The notes beneath the pieces are model-generated. The model had not been told where the DNA came from, did no database searches, and saw only the letters and a list, made by a program, of their open reading frames with translations. From NCBI GenBank assembly GCA_025210735.1, contig JAOARD010000007.1:165006-229005 (forward strand): DNA of 64,000 bases. The letters run 5' to 3'. Source of the DNA: Bacteroidales bacterium. Its GTDB lineage: Bacteria > Bacteroidota > Bacteroidia > Bacteroidales > UBA6680. The position numbers and the translations under genes were made by a program. This document shows positions 44,672 through 54,600 of this stretch, in pieces. The number at the start of each line of letters is the position of its first letter. Position 1 is the stretch's first letter.

Positions 44672-44701
44672 ACAAAGGTTCGTTGGATAACGAGCCTTTG
44701 T
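44672..44701 (+). terminator. Terminator hairpin
   Basis: ACAAAGG / CCTTTGT outer stem continued by TCGTT / AACGA with a 4-nt loop, 22 bp after the repeat lipoprotein stop. The following U-run is short. Confidence 0.7.
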
Positions 44702-44767
44702 AAATATTGTCCGCAACACAGATATTATTTTAAAAAATATTTTAGTAGTCTGTGTTTAATGAAAAAC

Positions 44768-44965
44768 TTACTCTATTACCTCTTGTACCCTACCAATACT
44801 TCCATCTTCTAATCTAACCTTAATACCTCTGTGATGTTTTGGCGATTTTGTAAGGATATCTTTTACATAACCATGTGTTAATTCACCTGTACGCTGATGT
44901 TCTTTAAGAATTATGTTAACCTCTGATCCTATTTTAATATTTGCTCTGATTGTTCCGTTACTCAT
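44768..44965 (-). CDS. ywbE: YwbE-family small protein
   Basis: 65 aa, full-length for the YwbE (DUF2196) family: RANIKIGSEVNIILKEHQRTGELTHGYVKDILTKSPKHHRGIKVRLEDGSIGRV is nearly the whole domain, a small beta barrel. Function is unknown although the family is widely conserved. A degenerate FHL-family element lies in the 100 bp upstream. Confidence 0.9.
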   Translation of the reverse strand: MSNGTIRANIKIGSEVNIILKEHQRTGELTHGYVKDILTKSPKHHRGIKVRLEDGSIGRVQEVIE

Positions 44966-45007
44966 ACCTGACTTTTTAATTGTGCCAAAATTAATATTTT
45001 ATCTGTT

Positions 45008-45066
45008 TCTTCAATTGCCTGATGGAACTCGTATTTATAATCACCCTCTCGTGTGTGTGAAATTCG
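45008..45066 (-). repeat. Degenerate FHL-family element upstream of ywbE
   Basis: Minus strand keeps TTTCACACACACGAG, GATTATAAATACGAGTTCCATC and the trailer GAAACAGATAAAAT, but lacks the ATGAAACGAAGC start and has a 2-nt insertion after CACGAG that breaks the frame. Confidence 0.65.
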
Positions 45067-45149
45067 TTAAATAGTTTTGACATCGGTATATTGTTGATAC
45101 CACATATATGCTAAGGATAAATAAAAAAACGATATTAACAGTAAAATAA

Positions 45150-45174
45150 AAGGCTACCCAAAAACAGTAGCCTT
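45150..45174 (-). terminator. Terminator of the MORN lipoprotein gene
   Basis: AAGGCTAC / GTAGCCTT stem, 9-nt loop, with an A-rich left flank that becomes a U-rich tail on the minus-strand RNA; 15 bp after the stop. Confidence 0.85.
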
Positions 45175-45188
45175 ATTTATGTAATTAT

Positions 45189-46004
45189 TTAATAGTTTGT
45201 TACTGCCAGATTAAATGATTTCTGTATTATCTTCTTGTTACGCAAAGGAGTACTAATAACAACCACAAAATTTAGTTTCTTCATAACAGACGATCCTCTG
45301 TTAACATATACTGTAAGTTTTGCTGTATTGTTATCTATCTTCTCTATCTCTCTTATACCGTACTTATTAAAGTATTTACCTTTGTAAAGATCTCCCTCAT
45401 AAAACTTAACCTTTCTGAAGTTATTATTCTTTAGCTTAACATATATAATATACTCTCCCTCATCCTTTATCTTATTTACACTCTTTATCTCAACTGTAGG
45501 ATACAGCTTTTTAAGTTTTCCCTCTCTGGTATACTCCTTAAGATCTACACCCGGTAAACCTTCTTTAAACATAGCTTCAGACATCAGTTTACCGGTTTTG
45601 TAAAACTTCTTCTGAATACCATTCTTTTTACCATTAACAAAGTTAAGATCTTTATACACCTTCCCATTCTCATGATACCATAAACCTCTTCCGGTGCGTT
45701 TATTCATCTCATAAGCCACCTTAGCCCTAATCTTTCCGTTCTTAAAGTAACTTGTTGCCATACCATGACGCATACCATCTTTATAGTTTATTTTTGAGGT
45801 TACACGCCCGTAACTATCTTTATCTATCTTTAGCCCGTTTTTAAGCTTTTTTTCGCCTGTTTTTGTTGTATCCTGTACCTGAACAGCTGCTGTCTCTTTT
45901 TCACTCTTCTTTAAAAACTCCATATCGCTCAGTGCATCGCATCCTGAGAACAGTATTATACCAAATATTAAAATTGAAAAAGTTAAGATGTCTCTTTTTT
46001 GCAT
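45189..46004 (-). CDS. MORN-repeat lipoprotein
   Basis: 271 aa; lipobox FSGC (Cys22). Five MORN_2-like repeats at about 55-170 (KINYKDGMRHGMATSYFKNGKIRAKVAY, GRGLWYHENGKVYKDLNF). The last 100 residues are a beta-rich domain without a known match. It is a paralogue of the MORN protein at 25281-26285, here anchored as a lipoprotein. Function unknown. Confidence 0.8.
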   Translation of the reverse strand: MQKRDILTFSILIFGIILFSGCDALSDMEFLKKSEKETAAVQVQDTTKTGEKKLKNGLKIDKDSYGRVTSKINYKDGMRHGMATSYFKNGKIRAKVAYEMNKRTGRGLWYHENGKVYKDLNFVNGKKNGIQKKFYKTGKLMSEAMFKEGLPGVDLKEYTREGKLKKLYPTVEIKSVNKIKDEGEYIIYVKLKNNNFRKVKFYEGDLYKGKYFNKYGIREIEKIDNNTAKLTVYVNRGSSVMKKLNFVVVISTPLRNKKIIQKSFNLAVTNY

Positions 46005-46284
46005 ATAAGTTATTTTACGTTGTTAATAGGGTATTTGTAACACAAACTATACTTGTTAACCTTCTTATCATAAATTTTTTAGTTGGATAATTGGGGCAAA
46101 CGGCGCAAAAATATAAATTATTGCATAATGTTAAAAACAGTATGTAGGTTTATTTTAGGATTAATTGATTATGCTAACCCCATAATATTGATCCGGATTT
46201 ATCAACTCGTATTCAATCCGGTACAAACAAAATAACGTAATACTGAGGAGAAAAATTCAATATTTCTTCCAATATATTTAATCT

Positions 46285-46362
46285 GCACTTTCAGTGCGGA
46301 ATAAACATATATCAACTACCCGATGCGTTGCATCGGGCTGAATTAAATTGCCACTTCGTGGC
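46285..46362. repeat. Triple short-hairpin (REP-like) element
   Basis: Three hairpins with 3-nt loops follow each other: GCACT-TTC-AGTGC (46285-46297), CCCGATGC-GTT-GCATCGGG (46319-46337) and GCCAC-TTC-GTGGC (46350-46362). This is the look of REP or BIME-like intergenic elements mobilised by Y1 transposases in other genomes. It lies within the otherwise empty 560-bp gap between the MORN lipoprotein and the C11 protease. Confidence 0.7.
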
Positions 46363-46511
46363 GTATTTCCATATTTTAGTATCAGAACATATCTAATATA
46401 CTTTTATGATTATACATCTATCAACAGATAATCTTTTCCTTCTCTATCCACAAAAAGAGCCTAAAAGCTGCCTTTCCTGTCATTTTTTAGAATAGACTAA
46501 CCTTATACCAA

Positions 46512-46543
46512 AAAAGGGGCTAACCTAATGGAAAGCCCCTTTT
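46512..46543 (-). terminator. Terminator of the second C11 protease gene
   Basis: AAAAGGGGCT / AGCCCCTTTT stem (10 bp) with a 12-nt loop, 20 bp after the stop; A-tract on the left provides the U-run for the minus strand. Confidence 0.88.
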
Positions 46544-46563
46544 CTGTGAATAATTATGGTACT

Positions 46564-49500
46564 TTATTCAACTATCAATTTTCCAGTACCAACTTTATTT
46601 TCTCCATTTATTTTAACCAAATATAATCCGCTATCAAAACCTGTCAGATCAATAATCAATCTATCAGATGTTGCTCTTTGTTTAAACTGTAATTTACCGT
46701 TTACATCGTAAATACTTACAGTCATATTATCAACACCAACAACAGATACATTATCTTTTGCAGGGTTAGGATAAATTTTAATAACTACCACATCTTCAGA
46801 ATCTACACCAATAGGCAAGTCAGTATCTTTATTTTTAAGAATAACCTCAACTGCTGCTGATTGCTCTGATTCTCCATCAGGATTTTGATATGTTGCTGTA
46901 ACTGTATACGAATATGTTCCGTTATCAACATTCTCGTCAACATATGAAGTTCCGGTAACTGTTTCAAGAAGGGTACCATCTCTGAATACCTTATATCCTG
47001 TCAGCTCTCCTGAACTAGCATTGCCACGTAATGTAAAACCACGCGAATTACCCTTGCGTATAGATACATCATCAATCATCATCTGGAAGCCATCTGTATA
47101 CTCATATACAAATGCTATCTTAATTGTTTTTCCTTCGTATTTATCAAGCTCTATCTTAACCTCAGAATCGTAGAAGTTAGATTTTGCCTTATCATGCCAC
47201 AATAGCTCTTCACTCCACTTACCATCACTAAAAACAAGTACATGAATCTTAGTAAAGTACTCTTTTCCGTCAGTATCAGATATACCGTTCTTATACCATG
47301 TCCAGTAGTAGAAATCTTCGCCCTCGCTTATTGTTACCTCTGGTGTAATTAACCAGTTAAAGTCCGGAGCTTTAAACGATATTCCGGCAGAGTAATCACC
47401 ATTGTGTATATATTCAGGGTGAGAGGTGTTTCCGAACGAGTTCAGGTTAACCTTAAACCAACGTCCGTTCTTATCAACAGGCTTCTCAAAACCTTCGCCA
47501 CTCATATCTTTACTTACCCATGTCTCCCATCCTGCAGGTGGAAATGTAGCACCTTCAAAACCTTCTGAAAGGGTCATATCCTCTCCCGGAGCAAACCACT
47601 TAAGCGATACATTCTTCTTATCAACAGATGCTGTAAGATTACCAGGAGCCATAAATATTGGGTCTGTAACCTTTATTGTCTGTACACACTCCATATCTTT
47701 AACACCATTGTTTACAATAAGCTTTATATCGTAATCGCCAGGTTGTGTAAATTTAACCACCATCTTTCTTGATGTCTCATTACCCGATGCAAACACACAC
47801 TTATCGTTTGGCAATTCCCATTTGTAGCTCTGAATAAAAGGAATTGTTACAGATATATTCTCAAACATTACACTCTCTCCGGTAAGTATTGTTGCCTTAC
47901 TAAAGTTGAATTTAACACGAGGTTTATCTTTCTGAATTGGGTTATCTGCAACATACAGAAACTCATCCCAGAACGTCTCATGAAACTTCAGATACTCATC
48001 GTTAAGGTAGAAGTCTATATTCTTACTTGTTGTAATTTTTGATGGCATCCATGCCTTCATTCCTGTTGTATTCTTGTTAACAGGCATTGTGTAGCGTGTA
48101 TTTATTACAGCCTTTTCAAGTGCTGTTACAAAATCTGCTGCTGCTGTTTTAAGCTCAACCGGGAATTTAGCATTAGCATTAATAAGCTTTGCAAAGTGTC
48201 CTATATCACGGTGCTCTTTTCTGTCGTCTGAGTACCACGATGACGATATTGCTGTACGAATATCTGTTGAGTAGTCGTAGAAGTTTTCTGCCAGTTTAAC
48301 AGAGAAGTTGTTAAGTGCAGGAACAAGCTCTGATACTAACAGGTCTGTTGATACAGCCGACTGTGTAGTTCCTTCCATACCCTGCTGCTGAACACCACTG
48401 TTAAATGCCTCATAGTAATCATCAACAAGGTTTATTGCAAACTCTTTTGGCGATATCTGAGGGTTATCATTCATCATCTTAAATGCAGTATTGTAGTGCC
48501 ATCCGTCACCAGGCTCTGTTTTTTCAGAGAATACTACATAATCTGCATAATCTTTAAGCTGATAAGCTGTCTCTATCTGTCCAAGAAGACAAAGGTCAAA
48601 GCCAAAGATATCTACCTTCTGTCCTGCCTGCTTTTTAAATGCATCAAGAGCATCGTCAAGCTCCCAAAGCTTCATGTCTCCAACACATCCTTTTGTCATT
48701 ACATCGCCATTGTTTCTGAAAATACCACTACCATGATCCCATACTGTTATACCATAATGGTTTGCAGGGAAACGGCTCTGTGTCCATAGGATAAACTCTT
48801 GCAGGGTTTCCGATTTATTCATATCAAAATCTTTACCCATATGTTTACTTATCAATTCAGATACCAATACTCTGTTTTCTCCTTTAGCGTCTTTCTTTAC
48901 ATAGTATATTCCATCTTTTGAGTCGTCATAAGCATCGTAAAGTACAATGTAGTTAACCTTCTCCTCAACAGATCCTAATACCTCCCACTCGTTAAAATCT
49001 TTTAATCCATCAAGCTGTGTACCATCCTCATAAAGGTATAACATCCATGTCCACTCATCTCCGGTTGTACCTTTAAGGGTGAAGTTGTATGCAGCCTCGT
49101 TATCATCGTTTGTATTAAACGATATATCAGCCGTATGGTAACCCTTTGCAGAAGGCGAAAACTCAACTTTAATAGTTGTTGATTCACCAGGTTTTACAAC
49201 CGTTGCAGGCTGTTCAGTTACCTTATATGAGTCTGAATCAGACATAGCAAATCCCGACAGATTCAAATCTTCCTCTGTTCCTTTATTGGTTATCTTTATA
49301 ACTATCTCACTCTTCTCTCCAACCTTTGTACAACCCGGTACACGGTATGTGTCTCCGGTATTTATAACTATATCGTTTGAAGCAACCTCTACCTCTGCCG
49401 ATTTATTATCTACAAGTATTGAAACCTCATTTGATTTATCTGATATACCCTCTGGCGAAACATACTTAGATTTTATAAAGTATGTATGGTTACCATCTGC

Positions 49501-51117
49501 AACTCCCTTATCAGTATACTCTGCAAGCAAACTGTTTGTTAGTGTTGTGATTAGTTTATTGTCGCGATATACCTCTGTACCTATAAGATATCTGCTATTT
49601 ACAGATTTATCATTAACAGTAAACTGCTTATTGGTAACATTTGTATTTATTGTAAGATTACCTTGCGTTATTGCCTGTGGCTCATTAAACGACTCATTAA
49701 ATCTCTTTGCAGACTCGTAATCGCTTATAATAAAATCATCAAGTAGTAGTGCAAATCCGTTCTTTGTAACACACTGTACTGCAACATATGCATCCTTACC
49801 TGCAAATGCAGACAGATCATATGAGTATAGTGTCCATTTTGTTGAAACCTCAACCGGTTCTGGTGTAATTATAATAAAATCTTTGGGGTCTGAATTTCCT
49901 TTGGTACTAACACCAACATTAAATTTTTCAAGTGAATATTTATCTGTCATCGATTTAGCCCAGAAGCTAAACTGGTGTTCTGTACCAAGGTGTACCTGAG
50001 GCGAAATAATCCAGTCGTCATTTGTTGACTGAAGCGCTCTGAATATTGCAAGACACTTCTCGCCGCTATGAGGGTTAATCACAGATGAAACATCCGGTTG
50101 AGCCTCTTTAGGGTTAAATACAATTGCAGAACCTACATAGTTCTGGTTAGGGAATGTTACACCGTTAAATCCAGCAGTATATGCATTATCAAAATCTAAC
50201 TGTGTCCATGGTAGTATAGATAGTGTAAAATCTTCATAACTCTCCCAGCCCTCGTTAATAGGATTTGACCACTTAAGTGTTACCTGATCACCTTCTGATG
50301 AGGCTGTAAGCGATTTTGGCTCTTCAAGGTTCTTTACATTTATATAGTTATCATAAACCTTCTCTGTTTCACCAATCTGGTTTGTAGCTTTCAGTTTAAC
50401 AGTATAGAATCCTTTCTCTTCAAAACGCACTACAGGATCTTTGCTGTTTGCTGTTGTTCCATCAATAAATGTAACTGTTGATGGAGTAAAAGTCCACTCA
50501 TATGTTTTTGCAAACCCTTGTGTTTTATTAGTAAACGATGTCTGTGACTTCACAAAAATAACAGTAGATCCCGCCTTAAAATCAGCAATAGGTTTCTCCG
50601 TTGGAATCTTAAGATCAACTTTATAATCCTCTGTCTCCCCGTATTTATAACTCATACACGGAGTTACATCTGTCTCTGACGACAGAGTGATTCTCATTCT
50701 TGATTCGCCTTCTGTAATTGCATCAGGAATCTCAATAGCAAAATCTGCACGTGCTACATTATCACCTACTACAATTTTCTTTGCAAAAAACACCTCACCT
50801 GTCTCATCAAAAACCTGATCTTTGTTAAGATCAATCCAACAAGCTACATTGTTACCTTTATAGTAATCATGTATATATACAGAAAGATTATATGTTCCCT
50901 GAGCATGAAGTACAATTGCATCAAGTCCGGTGAAATCAGTATATTTACTATTCTCTGATTCATTTGAAAACCCGGGAACAACTACCCGGCTAATATATTC
51001 TCCTCCACTCTTGGTTGCCCCGGAGGTACAATACTGCGCCGATACTGATGTATATCCTATAATAGATAACATTAGCATTGCAGCATATTTCTTTATTTGT
51101 TTATAGCTATTTTTCAT
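46564..51117 (-). CDS. Secreted C11 (clostripain-like) cysteine protease with adhesin modules, T9SS cargo
   Basis: 1517 aa, complete. Signal peptide to about residue 27 (SVSAQYC), GEVED domain (about 60-170), PKD (about 178-265), cleaved-adhesin module (about 290-465), choice-of-anchor-D-like domain (about 585-680), peptidase C11 (about 687-1075), PKD (about 1090-1175), second adhesin module (about 1195-1380), FN3, and a T9SS type A C-terminal domain (about 1445-1517, IKIYPNPAKDN). Catalytic His795 lies in WDHGSG and Cys843 in FDLCLLG. It is a shorter paralogue of the protease at the window start, lacking some PKD/adhesin modules. The surface-exported enzyme probably degrades proteins for amino acids. 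A degenerate FHL element precedes it. Confidence 0.95.
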   Translation of the reverse strand: MKNSYKQIKKYAAMLMLSIIGYTSVSAQYCTSGATKSGGEYISRVVVPGFSNESENSKYTDFTGLDAIVLHAQGTYNLSVYIHDYYKGNNVACWIDLNKDQVFDETGEVFFAKKIVVGDNVARADFAIEIPDAITEGESRMRITLSSETDVTPCMSYKYGETEDYKVDLKIPTEKPIADFKAGSTVIFVKSQTSFTNKTQGFAKTYEWTFTPSTVTFIDGTTANSKDPVVRFEEKGFYTVKLKATNQIGETEKVYDNYINVKNLEEPKSLTASSEGDQVTLKWSNPINEGWESYEDFTLSILPWTQLDFDNAYTAGFNGVTFPNQNYVGSAIVFNPKEAQPDVSSVINPHSGEKCLAIFRALQSTNDDWIISPQVHLGTEHQFSFWAKSMTDKYSLEKFNVGVSTKGNSDPKDFIIITPEPVEVSTKWTLYSYDLSAFAGKDAYVAVQCVTKNGFALLLDDFIISDYESAKRFNESFNEPQAITQGNLTINTNVTNKQFTVNDKSVNSRYLIGTEVYRDNKLITTLTNSLLAEYTDKGVADGNHTYFIKSKYVSPEGISDKSNEVSILVDNKSAEVEVASNDIVINTGDTYRVPGCTKVGEKSEIVIKITNKGTEEDLNLSGFAMSDSDSYKVTEQPATVVKPGESTTIKVEFSPSAKGYHTADISFNTNDDNEAAYNFTLKGTTGDEWTWMLYLYEDGTQLDGLKDFNEWEVLGSVEEKVNYIVLYDAYDDSKDGIYYVKKDAKGENRVLVSELISKHMGKDFDMNKSETLQEFILWTQSRFPANHYGITVWDHGSGIFRNNGDVMTKGCVGDMKLWELDDALDAFKKQAGQKVDIFGFDLCLLGQIETAYQLKDYADYVVFSEKTEPGDGWHYNTAFKMMNDNPQISPKEFAINLVDDYYEAFNSGVQQQGMEGTTQSAVSTDLLVSELVPALNNFSVKLAENFYDYSTDIRTAISSSWYSDDRKEHRDIGHFAKLINANAKFPVELKTAAADFVTALEKAVINTRYTMPVNKNTTGMKAWMPSKITTSKNIDFYLNDEYLKFHETFWDEFLYVADNPIQKDKPRVKFNFSKATILTGESVMFENISVTIPFIQSYKWELPNDKCVFASGNETSRKMVVKFTQPGDYDIKLIVNNGVKDMECVQTIKVTDPIFMAPGNLTASVDKKNVSLKWFAPGEDMTLSEGFEGATFPPAGWETWVSKDMSGEGFEKPVDKNGRWFKVNLNSFGNTSHPEYIHNGDYSAGISFKAPDFNWLITPEVTISEGEDFYYWTWYKNGISDTDGKEYFTKIHVLVFSDGKWSEELLWHDKAKSNFYDSEVKIELDKYEGKTIKIAFVYEYTDGFQMMIDDVSIRKGNSRGFTLRGNASSGELTGYKVFRDGTLLETVTGTSYVDENVDNGTYSYTVTATYQNPDGESEQSAAVEVILKNKDTDLPIGVDSEDVVVIKIYPNPAKDNVSVVGVDNMTVSIYDVNGKLQFKQRATSDRLIIDLTGFDSGLYLVKINGENKVGTGKLIVE

Positions 51118-51121
51118 CTAT

Positions 51122-51205
51122 CTAAATTTGTCTTTTAAAGGTCATATGGAACTAGCTTTTTAATAATTCTCGTGTGTGAATAACCATTATCATGCTATAT
51201 CTCAT
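51122..51205 (-). repeat. Degenerate FHL-family element before the second C11 protease
   Basis: Minus strand: ATGAGATATAGCATG... gives MRYSMIMVIHTRELLKS and a stop, because 2 nt are missing in the CACACACAC run. In the original frame the end still reads FHMTFKRQI followed by TAG, 4 nt (ATAG) before the protease ATG, exactly the spacing of intact copies. Confidence 0.7.
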
Positions 51206-51566
51206 CTGACTAACATTCCCTTTTTTAGATTTTTGCTAATTCTGTAGGTAAATAATACACAACTCTTTTCATAACTTTATAATAACAATTACTTACCTAC
51301 AGAAATAACCATAAATCACTAATAACTATCTATATCTGCTTTACAGCAATAATTCCTGTTATTCTAAAGAACTGGTTCCGACTCTATTCTTTCTTTATTT
51401 GAACCTAACTGACAGTTATTTAATCAATATTTTTAATTGGTTGCCAACCGAAATCCAGAGCAACAAACAGCTACGCATAAACACAAAATTGTAACCCAGA
51501 GATCTCGTATTGGCAATCCAAAACCACAACACTCTCCTACAAACATGTAGAAAAACAATAGAGAGA

Positions 51567-51590
51567 AGGAGGAGAACCAATCCCCCTCCT
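51567..51590 (-). terminator. Possible terminator after the multi-adhesin gene
   Basis: AGGAGG / CCTCCT stem with a 12-nt loop, 12 bp after the stop at 51602. U-run is poor. The rest of the gap 51206-51566 shows nothing but AT-rich sequence. Confidence 0.35.
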
Positions 51591-51601
51591 CAACCACTAA
51601 C

Positions 51602-54600
51602 TTATTTTATATTCAGTTTACGAGTAATTACATAATCAGATGTCTGAATCTTAACTATATACATACCTGTAGATAGTCCTGAAACATTCAATCTGTTTGT
51701 AGTTTGCTCTTTAATAACCATAACACCATTGGTATTGTATACTGATACCACAGCATTGTCAACACCCTCGATATTTATCACTGTTGAAGCCGGGTTTGGA
51801 TATATTGATACATTCTGTGTATTATCATTAATACCAAGTACCTTACCCTCTTTTACTTTTATATCAAATGTCTGCTTAACAGTCTCCTTACCATCAGTTG
51901 CAACAACAACAACATTCTGTGTTCCAATATTTGCTTTTGCAGGTGTACCAGAAAGCTTTGCTTTACCATTCTCAACAGCTGTAAGTTTCAGCCATGCTAT
52001 ATCATTCTCAAGCGTTATAGTAATATTATCGTTATCTGTATCAGTTACAGTAATGTTATATATGTACTCCTCATTCTCCTCAGCCTCAACAATCGCTGTA
52101 GATGTAAACTCCGGTGCATTATTTGTTGCAGCAGCAACTGTAACATTTATATCAAACTCCTGTTTAATTGTCTGAACACCATCTGTTACAGAAAGAACCA
52201 CACGATTTACTCCTTTATTCTCCTCAGCCGGAGTACCTGATAATTTTGCTTTACCATTCTCTCCAGTAGTAAGTGTTAACCATGATACATCTGAATCAAG
52301 TTTTATTGTAAGGTTATCATCATCGCTATCTGTTGCTACAACATCATATACATACTCTGTTCCTACTGTAGCTTCAGTAATAGCTGTTGATGTAAACTCC
52401 GGTGCATTATTTGGTGTGTCAGAGAAAATAAACTTACTCATCTCAACATCGTCAACCATAAATATAAAGCCATCAAACTCTGTAACATTCTGTATTGCAA
52501 TATGAATATCTTTTCCGGCATAAGCACTTAGATCAAATGAGAACTCTTCCCAATCGTCAGAACCTGCGCGTAATAGTTTTCCATCTTCAAGTACTTTAAA
52601 GTTTCCTATCTTATCATCTTTTTCAGAAACAAGTACATTAAACTGCGACAGCTTAAATTGGTCTGTATATGATTTTGCCCAGAATGTAAATTTAGCTCCC
52701 TCTTTTGCGCGCGCTTTTGGTGTAATTAACCAGTCGTTACAATCTTCACCATCAGCCTGAACTGTTAACGACATAAGCACTTTATCTCCTGTTTTAGGAT
52801 ACGCATTATAGAATGTCTTCTTATGGTTCATTACTATATATGCAAATGGTGCACCTATGTTATCATAGTTTGTCATAATTGGCTTTACTGTAGGATGTCT
52901 GTCAACATCCTTAAGTATAAACGGAGGTATATCAATTACAAAATCATCATTCTCTTCAAAACTATAGTAGCGTACATCTGCAGGATTTGAGTGTCCGTCA
53001 AGCTTTATCTCAATTACATCGCCACTATTAAATGTAAGTGTGTACGTTGTATTAATAACTCCACTCTCAACAGGATTAAACTTAAATCCGAAATCAACAT
53101 ATGTTCCTGGAGCAAGATCAAGATTCTCTGAATCAAGATTTGTTGAGAAGTTTGCATTACTGAATGCAGCATTTGTTATAGTAAGATTTGATGTACCATC
53201 GTTAAATAGCCTGAAGATATCACCTGACTGAACATTAACATGATAGTTATGACGTCCGGCACTCCAACTTCTGTTTACAAGATATGGATTACCATTAGAT
53301 TTAAGTTCTGAAATATCTATATTATCAAGACCTGTTCCTGTAGCATCGTTACCAGAACCCCAGTCTCTCCAACGTACAATAACAGATTTTCCTTTGTAAT
53401 CTGCAAGACTATATTTTACTCTTACATACTCAGTCATAGGTTTTGACGTTGACAAAAAATCAACACGTTTCCAGTTTTTTCCGTTATCTTCTGATATCTC
53501 AAAGAAAGTAGTATCTGTTTTTCCTACTCTGTTCTCCGGATATATATTTGCATCCTTCCAGTAAAATGCAATCTGCATATCTTTATCAGAAGGTAGCTCT
53601 ATAGGAGGCATTTGCAATATAGCCTCGCCTGCGCCCCAAACAGTACGAGCACATACGTTTCCCTGAAACGGAACTTCTCCTGGTAGCCACTTTCTTTCAC
53701 CAGCCATAACCCATCCCATAGGAGGCATAGTTTTACTATTGTCTTCAAATCCCATAAAATAAGGGAATACCTTTATTGTAGGATCATCAAATGTTGAGAA
53801 ACTCCATACCGGACAATTCTCTGCTTTACCATGCTCGTTCTCAGGAATTACCTGCCAGTAATATTTGGTTGAGTATTTAAGGTTTGTAGCCATATACTCT
53901 GTAACATCAGTTATCTTCAATCCTGAAACCACATCTGTAGGATCATCCTCTGATGTTCCTATATTAATCTTATAATCTTCTGCCATTAATACAGGATCCC
54001 AACGTAGAATAACAGAGATGTTCTGATTAACAGCATCGTTTATCGGATCAGGGTTTTGTGATGCCAATGGAGCTGATCCCTCTTGCCAAAGTGGAGGAAG
54101 TATAACATCATCAATAAATACAGCACCACACTCTGTTGACCATCCGTATATTGTAAGATTATAATCAAACTTTATGTAACAGTTATCTGATTTTGGTTCT
54201 CCAAGATCAATTGTAACCTCTTCCCATGTAGAGTTATTAAATGTAAGTGTCTTTATCTTCTGCCATGTATTTCCACCATCTTTACTGAACTTTACATATG
54301 TCTCGTTTTCATTAACGTTTGAGCCATCTTCTCTGTAAAAGAATGTAAACTTATGACTTCCTGTACTCATATTCAGACGAGGAGTCTTAAGCGTTGGATT
54401 ATCATCCTCAAAGTGACAACGTGCAACAGCTTTACCTGAAAGAGCATAAAACTCTCCGCGCTTCCATCCACTCTTATCCTTTGTCCATCCAGCAGGAGGG
54501 AATGTCTCACTCTCAAAACTCTCTACTGAATATCCCTGAGGTAACTGCTCTTTTGTTGCTGATATATGACATATAAAATCTCCACCATTTGTCTTAATCT

